Shown here: positions 1-8,333 of the stretch, in pieces
How the letters are laid out: every line of letters starts with the position of its first letter
Position numbering within the stretch: position 1 is the first letter of the stretch
Assembly (NCBI GenBank): GCA_035492055.1
Contig: DATJJR010000080.1
Span: 1 to 12,517 of the forward strand
Direction of reading: 5' to 3'
Origin: Ga0074130 sp035492055
GTDB taxonomy: Bacteria; Pseudomonadota; Gammaproteobacteria; Burkholderiales; Rhodocyclaceae
DNA length: 12,517 nt
Program-made: the position numbers and the translations under genes
Notes under the pieces: model-generated
Told to the model about the DNA's origin: nothing
The model's input: only the letters and a program-made list of their open reading frames with translations
The model's database searches: none

Positions 1-210
1 GAGTATCGCAACGACTATGGCATCGAAGACACGCGCCGCGCCTTGCAGGAAGCGCATGAGCGCGGTATTCGCAGCTTCTGCGTGACGATTGACCGCCAGG
101 GCGCGGATTACCTGCCGCGTCTTTACGGCCCGGCGCGCTACGAAGTCGTGCCGAACGCCTATCGCTTGCCGATGCGTATGGCGGAGATTTACCGCCATCT
201 GACCACTTAG
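1..210 (+). CDS. C-terminal end of a NorD/CbbO-like VWA-domain protein (partial)
   Basis: Frame 1 is open from the first base to a TAG at 208-210, giving the last 69 residues of a protein that starts outside the window. The visible part contains DYGIEDTRRALQEAHERGI, then SFCVTIDRQGADYLPRLYG, then VVPNAYRLPMRMAEIYRHL. This matches the last strands and helices of the von Willebrand A domain at the C-terminus of NorD/CbbO proteins. In that family these proteins work with a MoxR-type AAA+ ATPase to activate or assemble a target enzyme, such as nitric oxide reductase (NorD) or Rubisco (CbbO). The metal-binding MIDAS residues lie upstream and are not visible, so the target cannot be told from this fragment. 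It ends 8 bases before the preferred tusA start and may be co-transcribed with it. Confidence 0.8.
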   Translation, partial: EYRNDYGIEDTRRALQEAHERGIRSFCVTIDRQGADYLPRLYGPARYEVVPNAYRLPMRMAEIYRHLTT

Positions 211-218
211 GAATGAAA

Positions 219-452
219 ATGGACGAGCCTGTGATTACTGTGGATGCCAAGGGCCTGATGTGTCCACTGCCGATTCTTCGCGCCAAGAAAGCCTTGGCCA
301 GCATGCAAAGTGGTGAAGTATTGCGAGTCATCTCAACCGACACGAGCTCAGTCAAGGATTTCGCCGCTTTCTCCAAGCAAACCGGCAATGCCTTGCTCGA
401 CAGTAAAGAGATCGAATCAGGCGTGTTTGAATTTTTGTTGAAGCGTCGCTGA
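219..452 (+). CDS. tusA: TusA-family sulfurtransferase / sulfur carrier
   Basis: A 77-residue protein of the TusA/SirA-like family, whose members carry sulfur as a persulfide on a conserved cysteine, for example for 2-thiouridine in tRNA or for cofactor and dissimilatory sulfur metabolism. The family signature CPLP is at residues 15-18 (Cys15 is the carrier), inside DAKGLMCPLPILRAKKAL. The rest fits the beta-alpha-beta fold, with GEVLRVISTDTSSVKDF in the middle and a short C-terminal strand; length is normal. There are two in-frame ATGs, at 213 and 219. I prefer 219 because AGGA at 209-212 lies 6 bases before it but directly abuts the ATG at 213. The gene follows the NorD-like gene closely and ends before a strong hairpin. 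Which sulfur pathway it serves cannot be read from context. Confidence 0.9.
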   Translation: MDEPVITVDAKGLMCPLPILRAKKALASMQSGEVLRVISTDTSSVKDFAAFSKQTGNALLDSKEIESGVFEFLLKRR

Positions 453-473
453 GCTTTTGCGGTGCTTTGCAAA

Positions 474-509
474 AACAAAGAGGGCCGGAGATTTCCGGCC
501 CTCTTTGTT
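474..509. terminator. Bidirectional intrinsic terminator between tusA and valS
   Basis: A perfect 16-bp inverted repeat: left arm 474-489, loop GATT (490-493), right arm 494-509. The stem core is GAGGGCCGGA/TCCGGCCCTC, flanked by AAACAAA on the left and TTTGTT on the right. Read rightward it ends tusA; read leftward it ends the pepA-holC-orf-valS operon, whose last stop is at 526. The A-rich left flank (471-479) serves as the U-tract for the leftward transcript. The symmetry and placement between convergent genes support a shared terminator. Confidence 0.9.
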
Positions 510-525
510 GCTAACCCTGCAGCGC

Positions 526-3366
526 TTACTTCAGTTTCGCCAGCTGCGCTGCGATCTTGTCGCGCAGGTTGCCGAAGTCGGCCAGACGTGAACGCTCCTG
601 AGCGACAACAGCCTCTGGTGCACGCTCAACGAATGAAGCCGTTGAGAGCTTCTTCTCCGCCTTGACGATTTCACCTTCCACTCGCTCGAGTTCTTTCGCC
701 AGGCGAACCTTTTCGGCTGCCACGTCGATCTCGATTTTCAGCATGAGTTTGAAGTCGCCGATGATCTGCACCGGTGCATCGGTTTCCGGCAATTCGTTTG
801 CTACCGTGACTTCCGAAAGTTTGCCGAGTGTTTGTACATAGGGCGCGAAAGCCTTGAGTGCTTCGACATCGCCAGTGGTTTGGCCACTCGCGATCAGAGG
901 TACGCGCTGAGCCGGTGAGATGTTCATCTCGCCGCGCAGACTGCGACAGGCGCTGACCATGTCTTTCAGCTGCGCCATCCATGCTTCTGCAGCTTCGTCG
1001 ATCTTCGACGGTTGCGCCTGCGGATAGCGTTGCAGCATGATCGATTGATCCGTGGCTTCAATGCCCGTCATCGGCGCCACGGTTTGCCACAGCTCTTCCG
1101 TGATGAACGGAATCAGCGGATGCGCAAGGCGCAGGATGGTTTCGAGCGCACGCAACAGCGTACGACGCGTACCACGCTGTGCGGCTTCGTTGCCGGTCTG
1201 GATCTGAACTTTCGCAACTTCGAGATACCAGTCGCAGTATTCATCCCACACGAACTCGTAGATTGCCTTGGCGAGCAGATCGAAACGATAGTCCGCATAG
1301 TGCTGGGCTGCCTCCGATTCAACGCGCTGAAGTCGGGAAACGATCCAGCGATCTGCCTGCGAGAACCAGGTGTAGCCTTCAGGCGTGCAGTCCCCCGGTG
1401 CACATGGCACGTCACGGAAGCCGCAGTCATGGCCTTCACAGTTCATCAGCACGAAGCGTGTGGCGTTCCACAGCTTGTTGCAGAAGTTGCGATAGCCTTC
1501 GCAGCGTTGCATGTCGAACTTGATGTCACGACCGGGAGAGGCGAGTGACAGGAAGGTGAAGCGCAGTGCATCGGTGCCGAAGCCGGGAATGCCCTCGGGG
1601 AATTCCTTCTTGGTGCGCTTGGTGATTTGCTCGGCCTGCTTGGGATTCATCAAACCCGTCGTGCGCTTGGCGACGAGATCGTCGAGCCCAATGCCATCAA
1701 TCAGATCGATCGGGTCCAACACGTTGCCTTTGGACTTCGACATCTTCTGGCCTTCTCCGTCACGGATCAGGCCGTGCACGTAGACGTGCTTGAACGGAAT
1801 CTTGCCGGTGATGTGCCTGGTCATCATGACCATGCGTGCGACCCAGAAGAAGATGATGTCGAAGCCGGTGACGAGGACCGTTGACGGCAGATAGAGGTCC
1901 AGTGCCGGATTGGCCTTGTCGATGGCTTTATCGCCAGTCCAGTCCAGCGTCGAGAAGGGCCACAAGGCGGACGAATACCATGTATCAAGCACATCGTCGT
2001 CGCGCTTGAGATTACCGGTGTAGCCATCCTTGGCCGCGAGCGCCTTGGCTTCTGCTTCGTCATGCGCCACGTACACCTTGCCGTTGTCGCTATACCACGC
2101 CGGAATCTGGTGGCCCCACCAGAGTTGGCGCGAGATGCACCAATCCTGAATGTTGTTGAGCCACTGGTTGTACGTGTTGACCCAATTCTCGGGGTAGAAC
2201 TTGATCTCGCCGCTGGCGACGACGTCGAGCGCTTTCTGCGTGATGCTCTTGCCGTCCGCAGCCGGCTTGGACATGGCGACGAACCACTGGTCGGTGAGCA
2301 TCGGTTCGATCACGACATTGGTGCGATCACCACGCGGCACCTTGAGCTTGTGCTTGTCGATTTTGACGAGCAGCCCCTGTGCTTCGAGATCGGCGACGAC
2401 CTGTTTGCGTGCCGCGAAACGGTCAAGGCCACGATACTGCATAGGTGCTTCGTCGTTGATCTTGGCATCCAATGTAAGGATGCAGATCATCGGCAGTTTG
2501 TGACGTTGACCAACGGCATAGTCGTTGAAGTCATGCGCGGGGGTGACCTTGACGACACCGGTGCCGAATTCGCGGTCGACGTATTCGTCGGCGATGATCG
2601 GAATCTCGCGGTCGCACAACGGCAGTTTTACGGTCTTGCCGATCAGGTGCGCGTAGCGTTCGTCTTCCGGATGCACCATCACGGCGGTGTCGCCGAGCAT
2701 GGTTTCGGGACGCGTTGTTGCTACGGTCAGTGTGCCGCTACCGTCACTGAGTGGATAAGCAATGTGCCACAGCGAGCCATCTTCTTCTTCGCTAACGACT
2801 TCCAAGTCAGACACGGCCGTGTGCAGCACCGGGTCCCAGTTGACCAGGCGCTTGCCGCGATAGATCAGGCCTTCGTTGTAGAGACGCACGAAGGTTTCGG
2901 TCACCGTCTTCGAAAGACCAGCATCCATGGTGAAGCGCTCGCGCGACCAGTCCGGCGAAGTGCCGAGGCGGCGCATCTGCTTGGTGATGGAGTTGCCGGA
3001 ATACTCTTTCCACTCCCAGACTTTTTCCAGGAATTTTTCGCGGCCAAGATCATGACGCGAAACGCCTTGCGCATCGAGCTGGCGTTCGACGACGATCTGC
3101 GTCGCGATTCCGGCGTGGTCCGTACCGGGTTGCCACAGCGTGTTGTCGCCGCGCATGCGGTGGTAGCGGGTCAACGCATCCATGATGGTCTGGTTGAAAC
3201 CGTGACCCATGTGCAGGGTGCCGGTGACATTCGGCGGCGGTAACAATATGCAGAAAGCGTTTTTGTTGCTGGTGTCGAGGCCAGCCTTGAAATGGCCGGA
3301 CGATTCCCAAAGCGGGTACCACCGGCGCTCGATGTCGGCCGGCTCGAAGCTCTTGGCGAGTTCCAT
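526..3366 (-). CDS. valS: Valine--tRNA ligase
   Basis: A class Ia aminoacyl-tRNA synthetase of 946 residues that charges tRNA(Val) with valine in the cytoplasm; length is normal for the long bacterial form. Visible landmarks: HIGH-type motif HMGH at residues 52-55 in PPPNVTGTLHMGHG; WQPGTDHAGIATQ at 78-90; the CP1 editing domain with TTRPETMLGD at 217-226, which hydrolyses mischarged Thr-tRNA(Val); DWCISRQLWWGHQIP at 408-422; KMSKS at 541-545, which closes over ATP. The C-terminal 65 or so residues are Lys/Glu/Ala-rich and form the usual tRNA-binding coiled coil. The start at MELAKSFEPADIERRWYPLW matches the family. No clear Shine-Dalgarno precedes it. It is the last gene of a pepA-holC-orf-valS operon, 68 bases after the 140-aa protein, and that gap holds a TATAAT. 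Confidence 0.98.
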   Translation of the reverse strand: MELAKSFEPADIERRWYPLWESSGHFKAGLDTSNKNAFCILLPPPNVTGTLHMGHGFNQTIMDALTRYHRMRGDNTLWQPGTDHAGIATQIVVERQLDAQGVSRHDLGREKFLEKVWEWKEYSGNSITKQMRRLGTSPDWSRERFTMDAGLSKTVTETFVRLYNEGLIYRGKRLVNWDPVLHTAVSDLEVVSEEEDGSLWHIAYPLSDGSGTLTVATTRPETMLGDTAVMVHPEDERYAHLIGKTVKLPLCDREIPIIADEYVDREFGTGVVKVTPAHDFNDYAVGQRHKLPMICILTLDAKINDEAPMQYRGLDRFAARKQVVADLEAQGLLVKIDKHKLKVPRGDRTNVVIEPMLTDQWFVAMSKPAADGKSITQKALDVVASGEIKFYPENWVNTYNQWLNNIQDWCISRQLWWGHQIPAWYSDNGKVYVAHDEAEAKALAAKDGYTGNLKRDDDVLDTWYSSALWPFSTLDWTGDKAIDKANPALDLYLPSTVLVTGFDIIFFWVARMVMMTRHITGKIPFKHVYVHGLIRDGEGQKMSKSKGNVLDPIDLIDGIGLDDLVAKRTTGLMNPKQAEQITKRTKKEFPEGIPGFGTDALRFTFLSLASPGRDIKFDMQRCEGYRNFCNKLWNATRFVLMNCEGHDCGFRDVPCAPGDCTPEGYTWFSQADRWIVSRLQRVESEAAQHYADYRFDLLAKAIYEFVWDEYCDWYLEVAKVQIQTGNEAAQRGTRRTLLRALETILRLAHPLIPFITEELWQTVAPMTGIEATDQSIMLQRYPQAQPSKIDEAAEAWMAQLKDMVSACRSLRGEMNISPAQRVPLIASGQTTGDVEALKAFAPYVQTLGKLSEVTVANELPETDAPVQIIGDFKLMLKIEIDVAAEKVRLAKELERVEGEIVKAEKKLSTASFVERAPEAVVAQERSRLADFGNLRDKIAAQLAKLK

Positions 3367-3401
3367 GATTTACAGCGCTGAAGCGAAAGGAGAAGCCCGC
3401 A

Positions 3402-3407
3402 ATTATA
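3402..3407 (-). promoter_or_regulatory. Possible internal promoter -10 (TATAAT) for valS
   Basis: The minus strand reads a perfect TATAAT at 3407-3402, in the 68-base gap between the 140-aa protein and valS, about 35 bases before the valS start. The expected -35 position 17 bases upstream has no good TTGACA match, so this rests on the -10 hexamer and its location only. If real, it would give valS expression independent of pepA. Confidence 0.3.
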
Positions 3408-3434
3408 CGGGAGCGCTGGTGCTTGCTTTGCGGC

Positions 3435-3857
3435 TTACTTGCCCGGTTCGCTGTCGTCCGGGTTGAACATCGGTCGCGTCAGTAGTTCGGTGCGCAGCTT
3501 GGCGGCGAGCTCAACCTTCAACTGCTCTGCCACATTGTCCAACGCCTGTGACAATACATGCGGCAGGTGCGAGGCAATCCAGCCTTCGAGAATCCGGGCG
3601 AGTTCGGCGTCGTTGGCGCCGATGGCAGCGTGAATCTGGGCTTTCAGATCCGGGTCGGCATTGTCTTGAATTGGATCGTCAACATTGCTGGCATCGACGA
3701 CCTCCGTGAGTACAGGCAGGTCGTCGTCATTCTCGGCGATGCTGCTCGATGCGCCCGGCAGGGCTTGCCCGGTGATGACCGATGTGCGGCGATGGCGCTG
3801 CATCAGCGCATCGGCTTGGCTCAATACGGTAGGGGGCTTCTCGTCCGGCGTGCTCAT
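3435..3857 (-). CDS. Unassigned 140-aa protein between holC and valS; acidic linker and PopZ-like C-terminal helices
   Basis: I do not recognise a named function. The ATG at 3857 overlaps the holC stop as ATGA, so translation is probably coupled to holC. Three parts are visible: a short basic, likely helical N-terminus (residues 11-30, with ADALMQRHRR); an acidic, Ser/Asp/Pro-containing and probably disordered middle (35-72, with LPVLTEVVD at 48-56); and an amphipathic helical C-terminus (73-128) containing LEGWIASHLPHVLSQALDNV. There is no signal peptide or membrane segment. The helix-acidic linker-helix plan and the W-x(4)-LP-x-V pattern resemble the C-terminal domain of PopZ (DUF2497), an alphaproteobacterial polar scaffold. 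This is an impression from pattern only and needs a profile search. The position between a polymerase III subunit gene and valS may simply be operon history. Confidence 0.85.
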   Translation of the reverse strand: MSTPDEKPPTVLSQADALMQRHRRTSVITGQALPGASSSIAENDDDLPVLTEVVDASNVDDPIQDNADPDLKAQIHAAIGANDAELARILEGWIASHLPHVLSQALDNVAEQLKVELAAKLRTELLTRPMFNPDDSEPGK

Positions 3858-4291
3858 GCGTTTTCGCTCGCAATATCCTTGAACTGCACTTCATAACCGC
3901 GTTCGCGGTAGAAACGCACGCGTTCGCGACCGCCGTTGCGTACATCCTCTTCCTGACTGACGACTTCAACGAGACTCTCGAAGCGCGCAAAGCCGGGCGG
4001 CAATTCGTCGCTGAGATTGATCAGACGCTGATCCTGTGTGCTTTTGGCCAGCTCGGCTTCATCACGTGCAATCAGGATCGGGGTTTCGGCCACCAGCGGC
4101 GAATCGCCAAAACAATGCGGAATGAAGCCGGTGGATTGTTGGCTCCATAGCACCTGATCAAGCTGCTGGGCCAGCCCGCGATTGGGTGCGTAGATGGTGA
4201 GTGCCTTGCGCTGCGCCCACGCGCCCGCAATCAAGCGGACGGCATAGGGCAGGCGATCGTTCATGCCGTGATAGAAAAAGATCTTTGTCAC
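3854..4291 (-). CDS. holC: DNA polymerase III subunit chi
   Basis: A 145-residue protein matching the chi subunit, which links the clamp loader (through psi) to single-stranded DNA-binding protein at the replication fork. Visible features: N-terminal TKIFFYHGMNDRLPYAVRLI, a central ALTIYAPNRGLAQQLDQVLW, then GFIPHC and TPILIARDE, and a C-terminal RVRFYRERGYEVQFKD, all in the order and spacing typical of HolC. The start codon is GTG (4291-4289), with AGGA at 4302-4299 seven bases upstream; an earlier in-frame ATG is not available because a stop intervenes. It lies downstream of pepA and overlaps the next gene by ATGA. The pepA-holC-valS order is widely conserved in gamma- and betaproteobacteria, which supports the call. 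Confidence 0.93.
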   Translation of the reverse strand: MTKIFFYHGMNDRLPYAVRLIAGAWAQRKALTIYAPNRGLAQQLDQVLWSQQSTGFIPHCFGDSPLVAETPILIARDEAELAKSTQDQRLINLSDELPPGFARFESLVEVVSQEEDVRNGGRERVRFYRERGYEVQFKDIASENA

Positions 4292-4304
4292 ATTGGCATC
4301 CTGA

Positions 4305-4427
4305 TTAACCTACTGCGCGACTCAATGGCGGTGTTGCGCGGTGCTCGCAATCCTCATGTGCTGTAGCACATTCCGGTTGCTGTGCGCCACGCGCCTTGCC
4401 CTTGAGCCGCTCGCTACGGTTTCTCAT
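4305..4427 (-). CDS. Possible 40-aa ORF in the pepA-holC spacer
   Basis: On the minus strand an ATG at 4427 opens a 40-codon frame ending in TAA at 4307-4305, three bases before the holC Shine-Dalgarno. The product is basic at the start (MRNRSERLKGKARG), then QQPECATAHEDCEH, and ends ATPPLSRAVG. It has two Cys and two His but no family I can name. No Shine-Dalgarno precedes the ATG, and the frame runs through the palindromic element described separately, so it may be an accident of a repeat. In favour: the frame fills almost the whole gap in a tightly packed operon and stays open upstream through the end of pepA. Treat as a candidate only. Confidence 0.25.
   Translation of the reverse strand: MRNRSERLKGKARGAQQPECATAHEDCEHRATPPLSRAVG
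4336..4394. repeat. Imperfect palindromic (REP-like) element between pepA and holC
   Basis: The core is a perfect 7-bp inverted repeat, ATGTGCT (4356-4362) and AGCACAT (4365-4371), around a 2-base loop. Outside it GCAA (4347-4350) pairs with TTGC (4377-4380) across an asymmetric-sequence internal loop (TCCTC opposite TCCGG), and GCGCG (4336-4340) can pair with CGCGC (4390-4394). The whole can fold on either strand. There is no T-tract, so it is unlikely to be a simple terminator. It may be a dispersed extragenic palindrome or an mRNA-stabilising hairpin between cistrons. Its copy number in the genome cannot be seen here. Confidence 0.5.
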
Positions 4428-4443
4428 GGCGCCAATACTCTGA

Positions 4444-5943
<1,500 letters not shown>

Positions 5944-6061
5944 GCGTTTTCTCCAGTGTTCCTGCGGGTTTTCCGCATCCGGCCTCGTGTCTGGCTTTGG
6001 TCTGACTTTGCTGTGCCGGCGGTCGGGAAATTTCAAAAAACGATCAAAAACGTTCCCGTTG

Positions 6062-6090
6062 ATTATCCCCATTTTCTCCTGAAAAGCCAA
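6062..6090 (-). promoter_or_regulatory. Candidate sigma-70 promoter for the pepA operon
   Basis: Reading the minus strand, TTGGCT (6090-6085) is followed after exactly 17 bases by GATAAT (6067-6062). The -10 matches consensus at five of six positions and the -35 at the TTG. Transcription would begin near 6055, leaving a leader of about 110 bases before pepA. It lies just ahead of the lptF start, so RNA polymerase here could interfere with lptF expression. I found no convincing rightward promoter for lptF in 5944-6097. Confidence 0.45.
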
Positions 6091-6097
6091 AGCGACG

Positions 6098-7231
6098 ATG
6101 ATCTATCAACGCGCCGCCCAGCGTGAATTCGTGCACACCGCGTCGGCGGTGTTCATTGCGCTTTTCTCGATTCTGCTCACAACGCAGCTCATCCGCCTGC
6201 TCGGGCAGGCGGCTGGCGGCGGTATTGCACCAGGCGCAGTGATGGCTTTGCTCGGTTTCGGTGCGCTCAGCTATTTGCCGACGGTGTTGTCGCTGACGCT
6301 ATTCATTGCCGTACTCATGACGCTGTCGCGCATGTATCGCGACTCTGAAATGTCGGTGTGGTTTTCGAGCGGCTTGTCGCTGCGCGGTTGGGTGCGGCCG
6401 GTCCTGCGTTTTTCGACACCGATCCTGATGGCGATTTTCGCCTTGTCCATGTTTCTGACGCCGTGGGCGTTGTCGAAGAGTAATGAATATCGCCAGCGCA
6501 TGGACCAGCGCAATGATTTGTCGACAATATCGCCGGGATCGTTTCGCGAAAACCCATCGGGTGAGTTGGTCTTCTTTGTCGAAAACACCGATAACGGAAA
6601 TGCCGGTGCCAAGGGCGGAGGAAAGCTGGATGCCGACAACCTCGCTTCAGGCAAAGGACTGGTCCACAATGTTTTCGTGAACTCTCTGCAGAATGGTCGA
6701 TTGGGCGTCATGCTCGCGACTGACGGACATGTCGAACAGGTTGCGAACGGCGACCGCTTCATCGTGCTTGAGCATGGCCACCGCTACGAAAATCTGCCGG
6801 ATGTGCATGAGTACCGCACCACGGATTTTGCGCGTTACGCAGTGCGTATTGAAACGCGCGAGTCGCGTGGTTTGGCAGAGTCTCCGCGCGGCTTTCCGCT
6901 CAAACGCCTGTTGGTGGAGCCGACGCCAGTGAATCGAGCCGAGCTGTTGTGGCGGATCGGCATTCCTGCCTCGGCATTGATACTGGCCTTGCTTGCGATT
7001 CCTCTCGCTTTCGTTAATCCGCGCGCCGGTCGTACTAACAACCTGGTGTTCGCGATTCTTGCCTTCATGATCTACAGCAACCTGATCAGCCTGAGTCAGG
7101 CTTGGGTTGCACGCGGCAAGCTGCCGTTCGAGATCGGCGTTTGGGGCGTGCACGTGTTGATGTTCAGCTTGCTGGTGCTGATGTTCTGGCGTCGCATGAC
7201 ATTGTTTTCCTGGGGGCGACTGTGGCGTTGA
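6098..7231 (+). CDS. lptF: LPS export ABC transporter permease LptF
   Basis: A 377-residue inner-membrane permease of the YjgP/YjgQ family. With LptG and the ATPase LptB2 it extracts lipopolysaccharide from the inner membrane and passes it to LptC and the LptA bridge. The topology is typical: hydrophobic segments near residues 13-35, 47-79 and 102-124, a periplasmic beta-jellyroll domain (about 130-285), then three more segments near 286-306, 315-335 and 346-365. The cytoplasmic coupling region is visible at RMYRDSEMSVWFSSGLSLRG (78-97). Residues 163-187 form a Gly/Asn/Lys-rich loop inside the periplasmic domain that looks like a lineage-specific insertion and may explain the slightly long protein. 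The ATG start has only a weak Shine-Dalgarno. It overlaps lptG by 10 bases. Confidence 0.95.
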   Translation: MIYQRAAQREFVHTASAVFIALFSILLTTQLIRLLGQAAGGGIAPGAVMALLGFGALSYLPTVLSLTLFIAVLMTLSRMYRDSEMSVWFSSGLSLRGWVRPVLRFSTPILMAIFALSMFLTPWALSKSNEYRQRMDQRNDLSTISPGSFRENPSGELVFFVENTDNGNAGAKGGGKLDADNLASGKGLVHNVFVNSLQNGRLGVMLATDGHVEQVANGDRFIVLEHGHRYENLPDVHEYRTTDFARYAVRIETRESRGLAESPRGFPLKRLLVEPTPVNRAELLWRIGIPASALILALLAIPLAFVNPRAGRTNNLVFAILAFMIYSNLISLSQAWVARGKLPFEIGVWGVHVLMFSLLVLMFWRRMTLFSWGRLWR

Positions 7232-8322
7232 AACGGGGCTTGCTGCGTCTCGGGACCGCCGAGCGCTACTTGGCACGCGAGATTTATCAAGCGACAGCCT
7301 TGGTACTGTTCGCCTTCCTCATGCTGTTTGCGTTCTTCGACTTGATCAACGAGCTTGGTTCGGTCGGTCAGGGCGGATACAAAATTCAGCACGCCATTGG
7401 TTTTGTCGCGCTGACCTTGCCGGGGCGTTGTTATGAACTGATGCCAGTGGCTGTGTTGATCGGCTCTTTGTACGCATTGACACAATTGGCACGGCATTCC
7501 GAGATCACCGTACTGCGTGCGTCCGGTGCGGCGACAGCGGATTTCGTGATGGCACTGATGAAGATTGGCAGTGTCTTTGTGCTGTTGGTGTTCCTGATCG
7601 GCGAGGTCGTGGCCCCACCGGCGGAGAAAGCGGCACAACAGTTGCGCCTAGGCGCAATGAACCAACTGGTGGCGAACGAGTTTCGCAGCGGCCTCTGGGT
7701 CAAGGATGAGCAGGCATTCATCAACGCGGCTGACGTTACACCGGATGCTGGTTTGCGCGGTGTGCGCATTTATCAGGTAGATCAACGTTTCCGCCTGCAA
7801 AGCATCAGTGAGGCGGCTCAAGGTGAGTTCAGGCAACCGGACACATGGCACTTTACCGATGTGACACGAACCACCTTTGAGGGCGACCGCGTTCGCGTCG
7901 AGAAGATGTCCGAACTGAATTGGAACTCCAGCTTGAATCCGGACATTCTGTCGGTACTGATGGTGAATCCGGAGCGCATGTCGATTTATCGCCTGGGACA
8001 GTACATCGGGCATTTGGCGGCTAATCAGCAGAAGACCGACCGTTACGTCATCGCGTTGTGGAAGAAGCTGGTCTATCCATTTGCCTGCCTTGTCATGCTG
8101 GTATTGGCGCTGCCGTTTGCCTATCTGCAGGATCGCATGGGCAATGTGAGTATCAAGGTCTTTGTCGGGATCATGCTCGGTGTACTGTTCAATCTGCTGA
8201 ACGGTTTGTTCTCAAGTCTTGGCATCATCAACCAGTGGACGCCGTTCGTGTCCGCGATTACGCCGAGCGTAATTTTTGTGCTGATTGCCAGTGGTTTGCT
8301 GTGGTGGTCTGAGCGGCGTTAA
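7222..8322 (+). CDS. lptG: LPS export ABC transporter permease LptG
   Basis: A 366-residue partner of LptF with the same plan: TM segments near residues 23-43, 60-88 and 105-127, a periplasmic jellyroll domain containing GLWVKDEQAFINAADV, and three C-terminal TM segments. The coupling-helix region is LARHSEITVLRASGAA (89-104). A longer frame begins upstream at 7102, but I place the start at GTG 7222: GGGGG at 7212-7216 is five bases upstream, the resulting N-terminus (MALKRGLLRLGTAERYLAREIY) fits the family, and the length is normal. A TTG at 7228 is a weaker alternative. The 10-base overlap with lptF suggests translational coupling, which suits two subunits of one complex. The gene converges on the RDD gene with only six bases between the stops. 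Confidence 0.94.
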   Translation: MALKRGLLRLGTAERYLAREIYQATALVLFAFLMLFAFFDLINELGSVGQGGYKIQHAIGFVALTLPGRCYELMPVAVLIGSLYALTQLARHSEITVLRASGAATADFVMALMKIGSVFVLLVFLIGEVVAPPAEKAAQQLRLGAMNQLVANEFRSGLWVKDEQAFINAADVTPDAGLRGVRIYQVDQRFRLQSISEAAQGEFRQPDTWHFTDVTRTTFEGDRVRVEKMSELNWNSSLNPDILSVLMVNPERMSIYRLGQYIGHLAANQQKTDRYVIALWKKLVYPFACLVMLVLALPFAYLQDRMGNVSIKVFVGIMLGVLFNLLNGLFSSLGIINQWTPFVSAITPSVIFVLIASGLLWWSERR

Positions 8323-8333
8323 AGCGCGTTAAC
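8318..8333. repeat. Near-perfect palindrome spanning two convergent stop codons
   Basis: The 16 bases GTTAAAGCGCGTTAAC are palindromic except for one base pair. The lptG TAA lies in the left arm (8320-8322) and the RDD-gene TAA, on the other strand, in the right arm (8331-8329). There is no T-tract, so it is not a typical terminator; it may be a by-product of two facing TAA codons. Confidence 0.4.

Noticed and set aside
2062..3243. 393-codon open frame on the plus strand
   Set aside because: It lies wholly antisense to valS, which has all synthetase motifs. The long frame is a by-product of codon use in the opposite strand, and the translation shows no recognisable domain.
4356..4371. Core palindrome as an intrinsic terminator between pepA and holC
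   Set aside because: No T-tract follows on either strand, and a strong terminator here would cut off holC and valS.
5944..6090. 49-codon N-terminal extension of pepA
   Set aside because: The frame is open but MEFSIKSGSPEKQ is the usual PepA start with a Shine-Dalgarno seven bases upstream, and the candidate promoter overlaps the extension's start.
7102..7221. 40-codon N-terminal extension of lptG inside lptF
   Set aside because: The extra residues are the out-of-frame reading of lptF's last membrane segment; GTG 7222 has a good ribosome-binding site and gives normal length.
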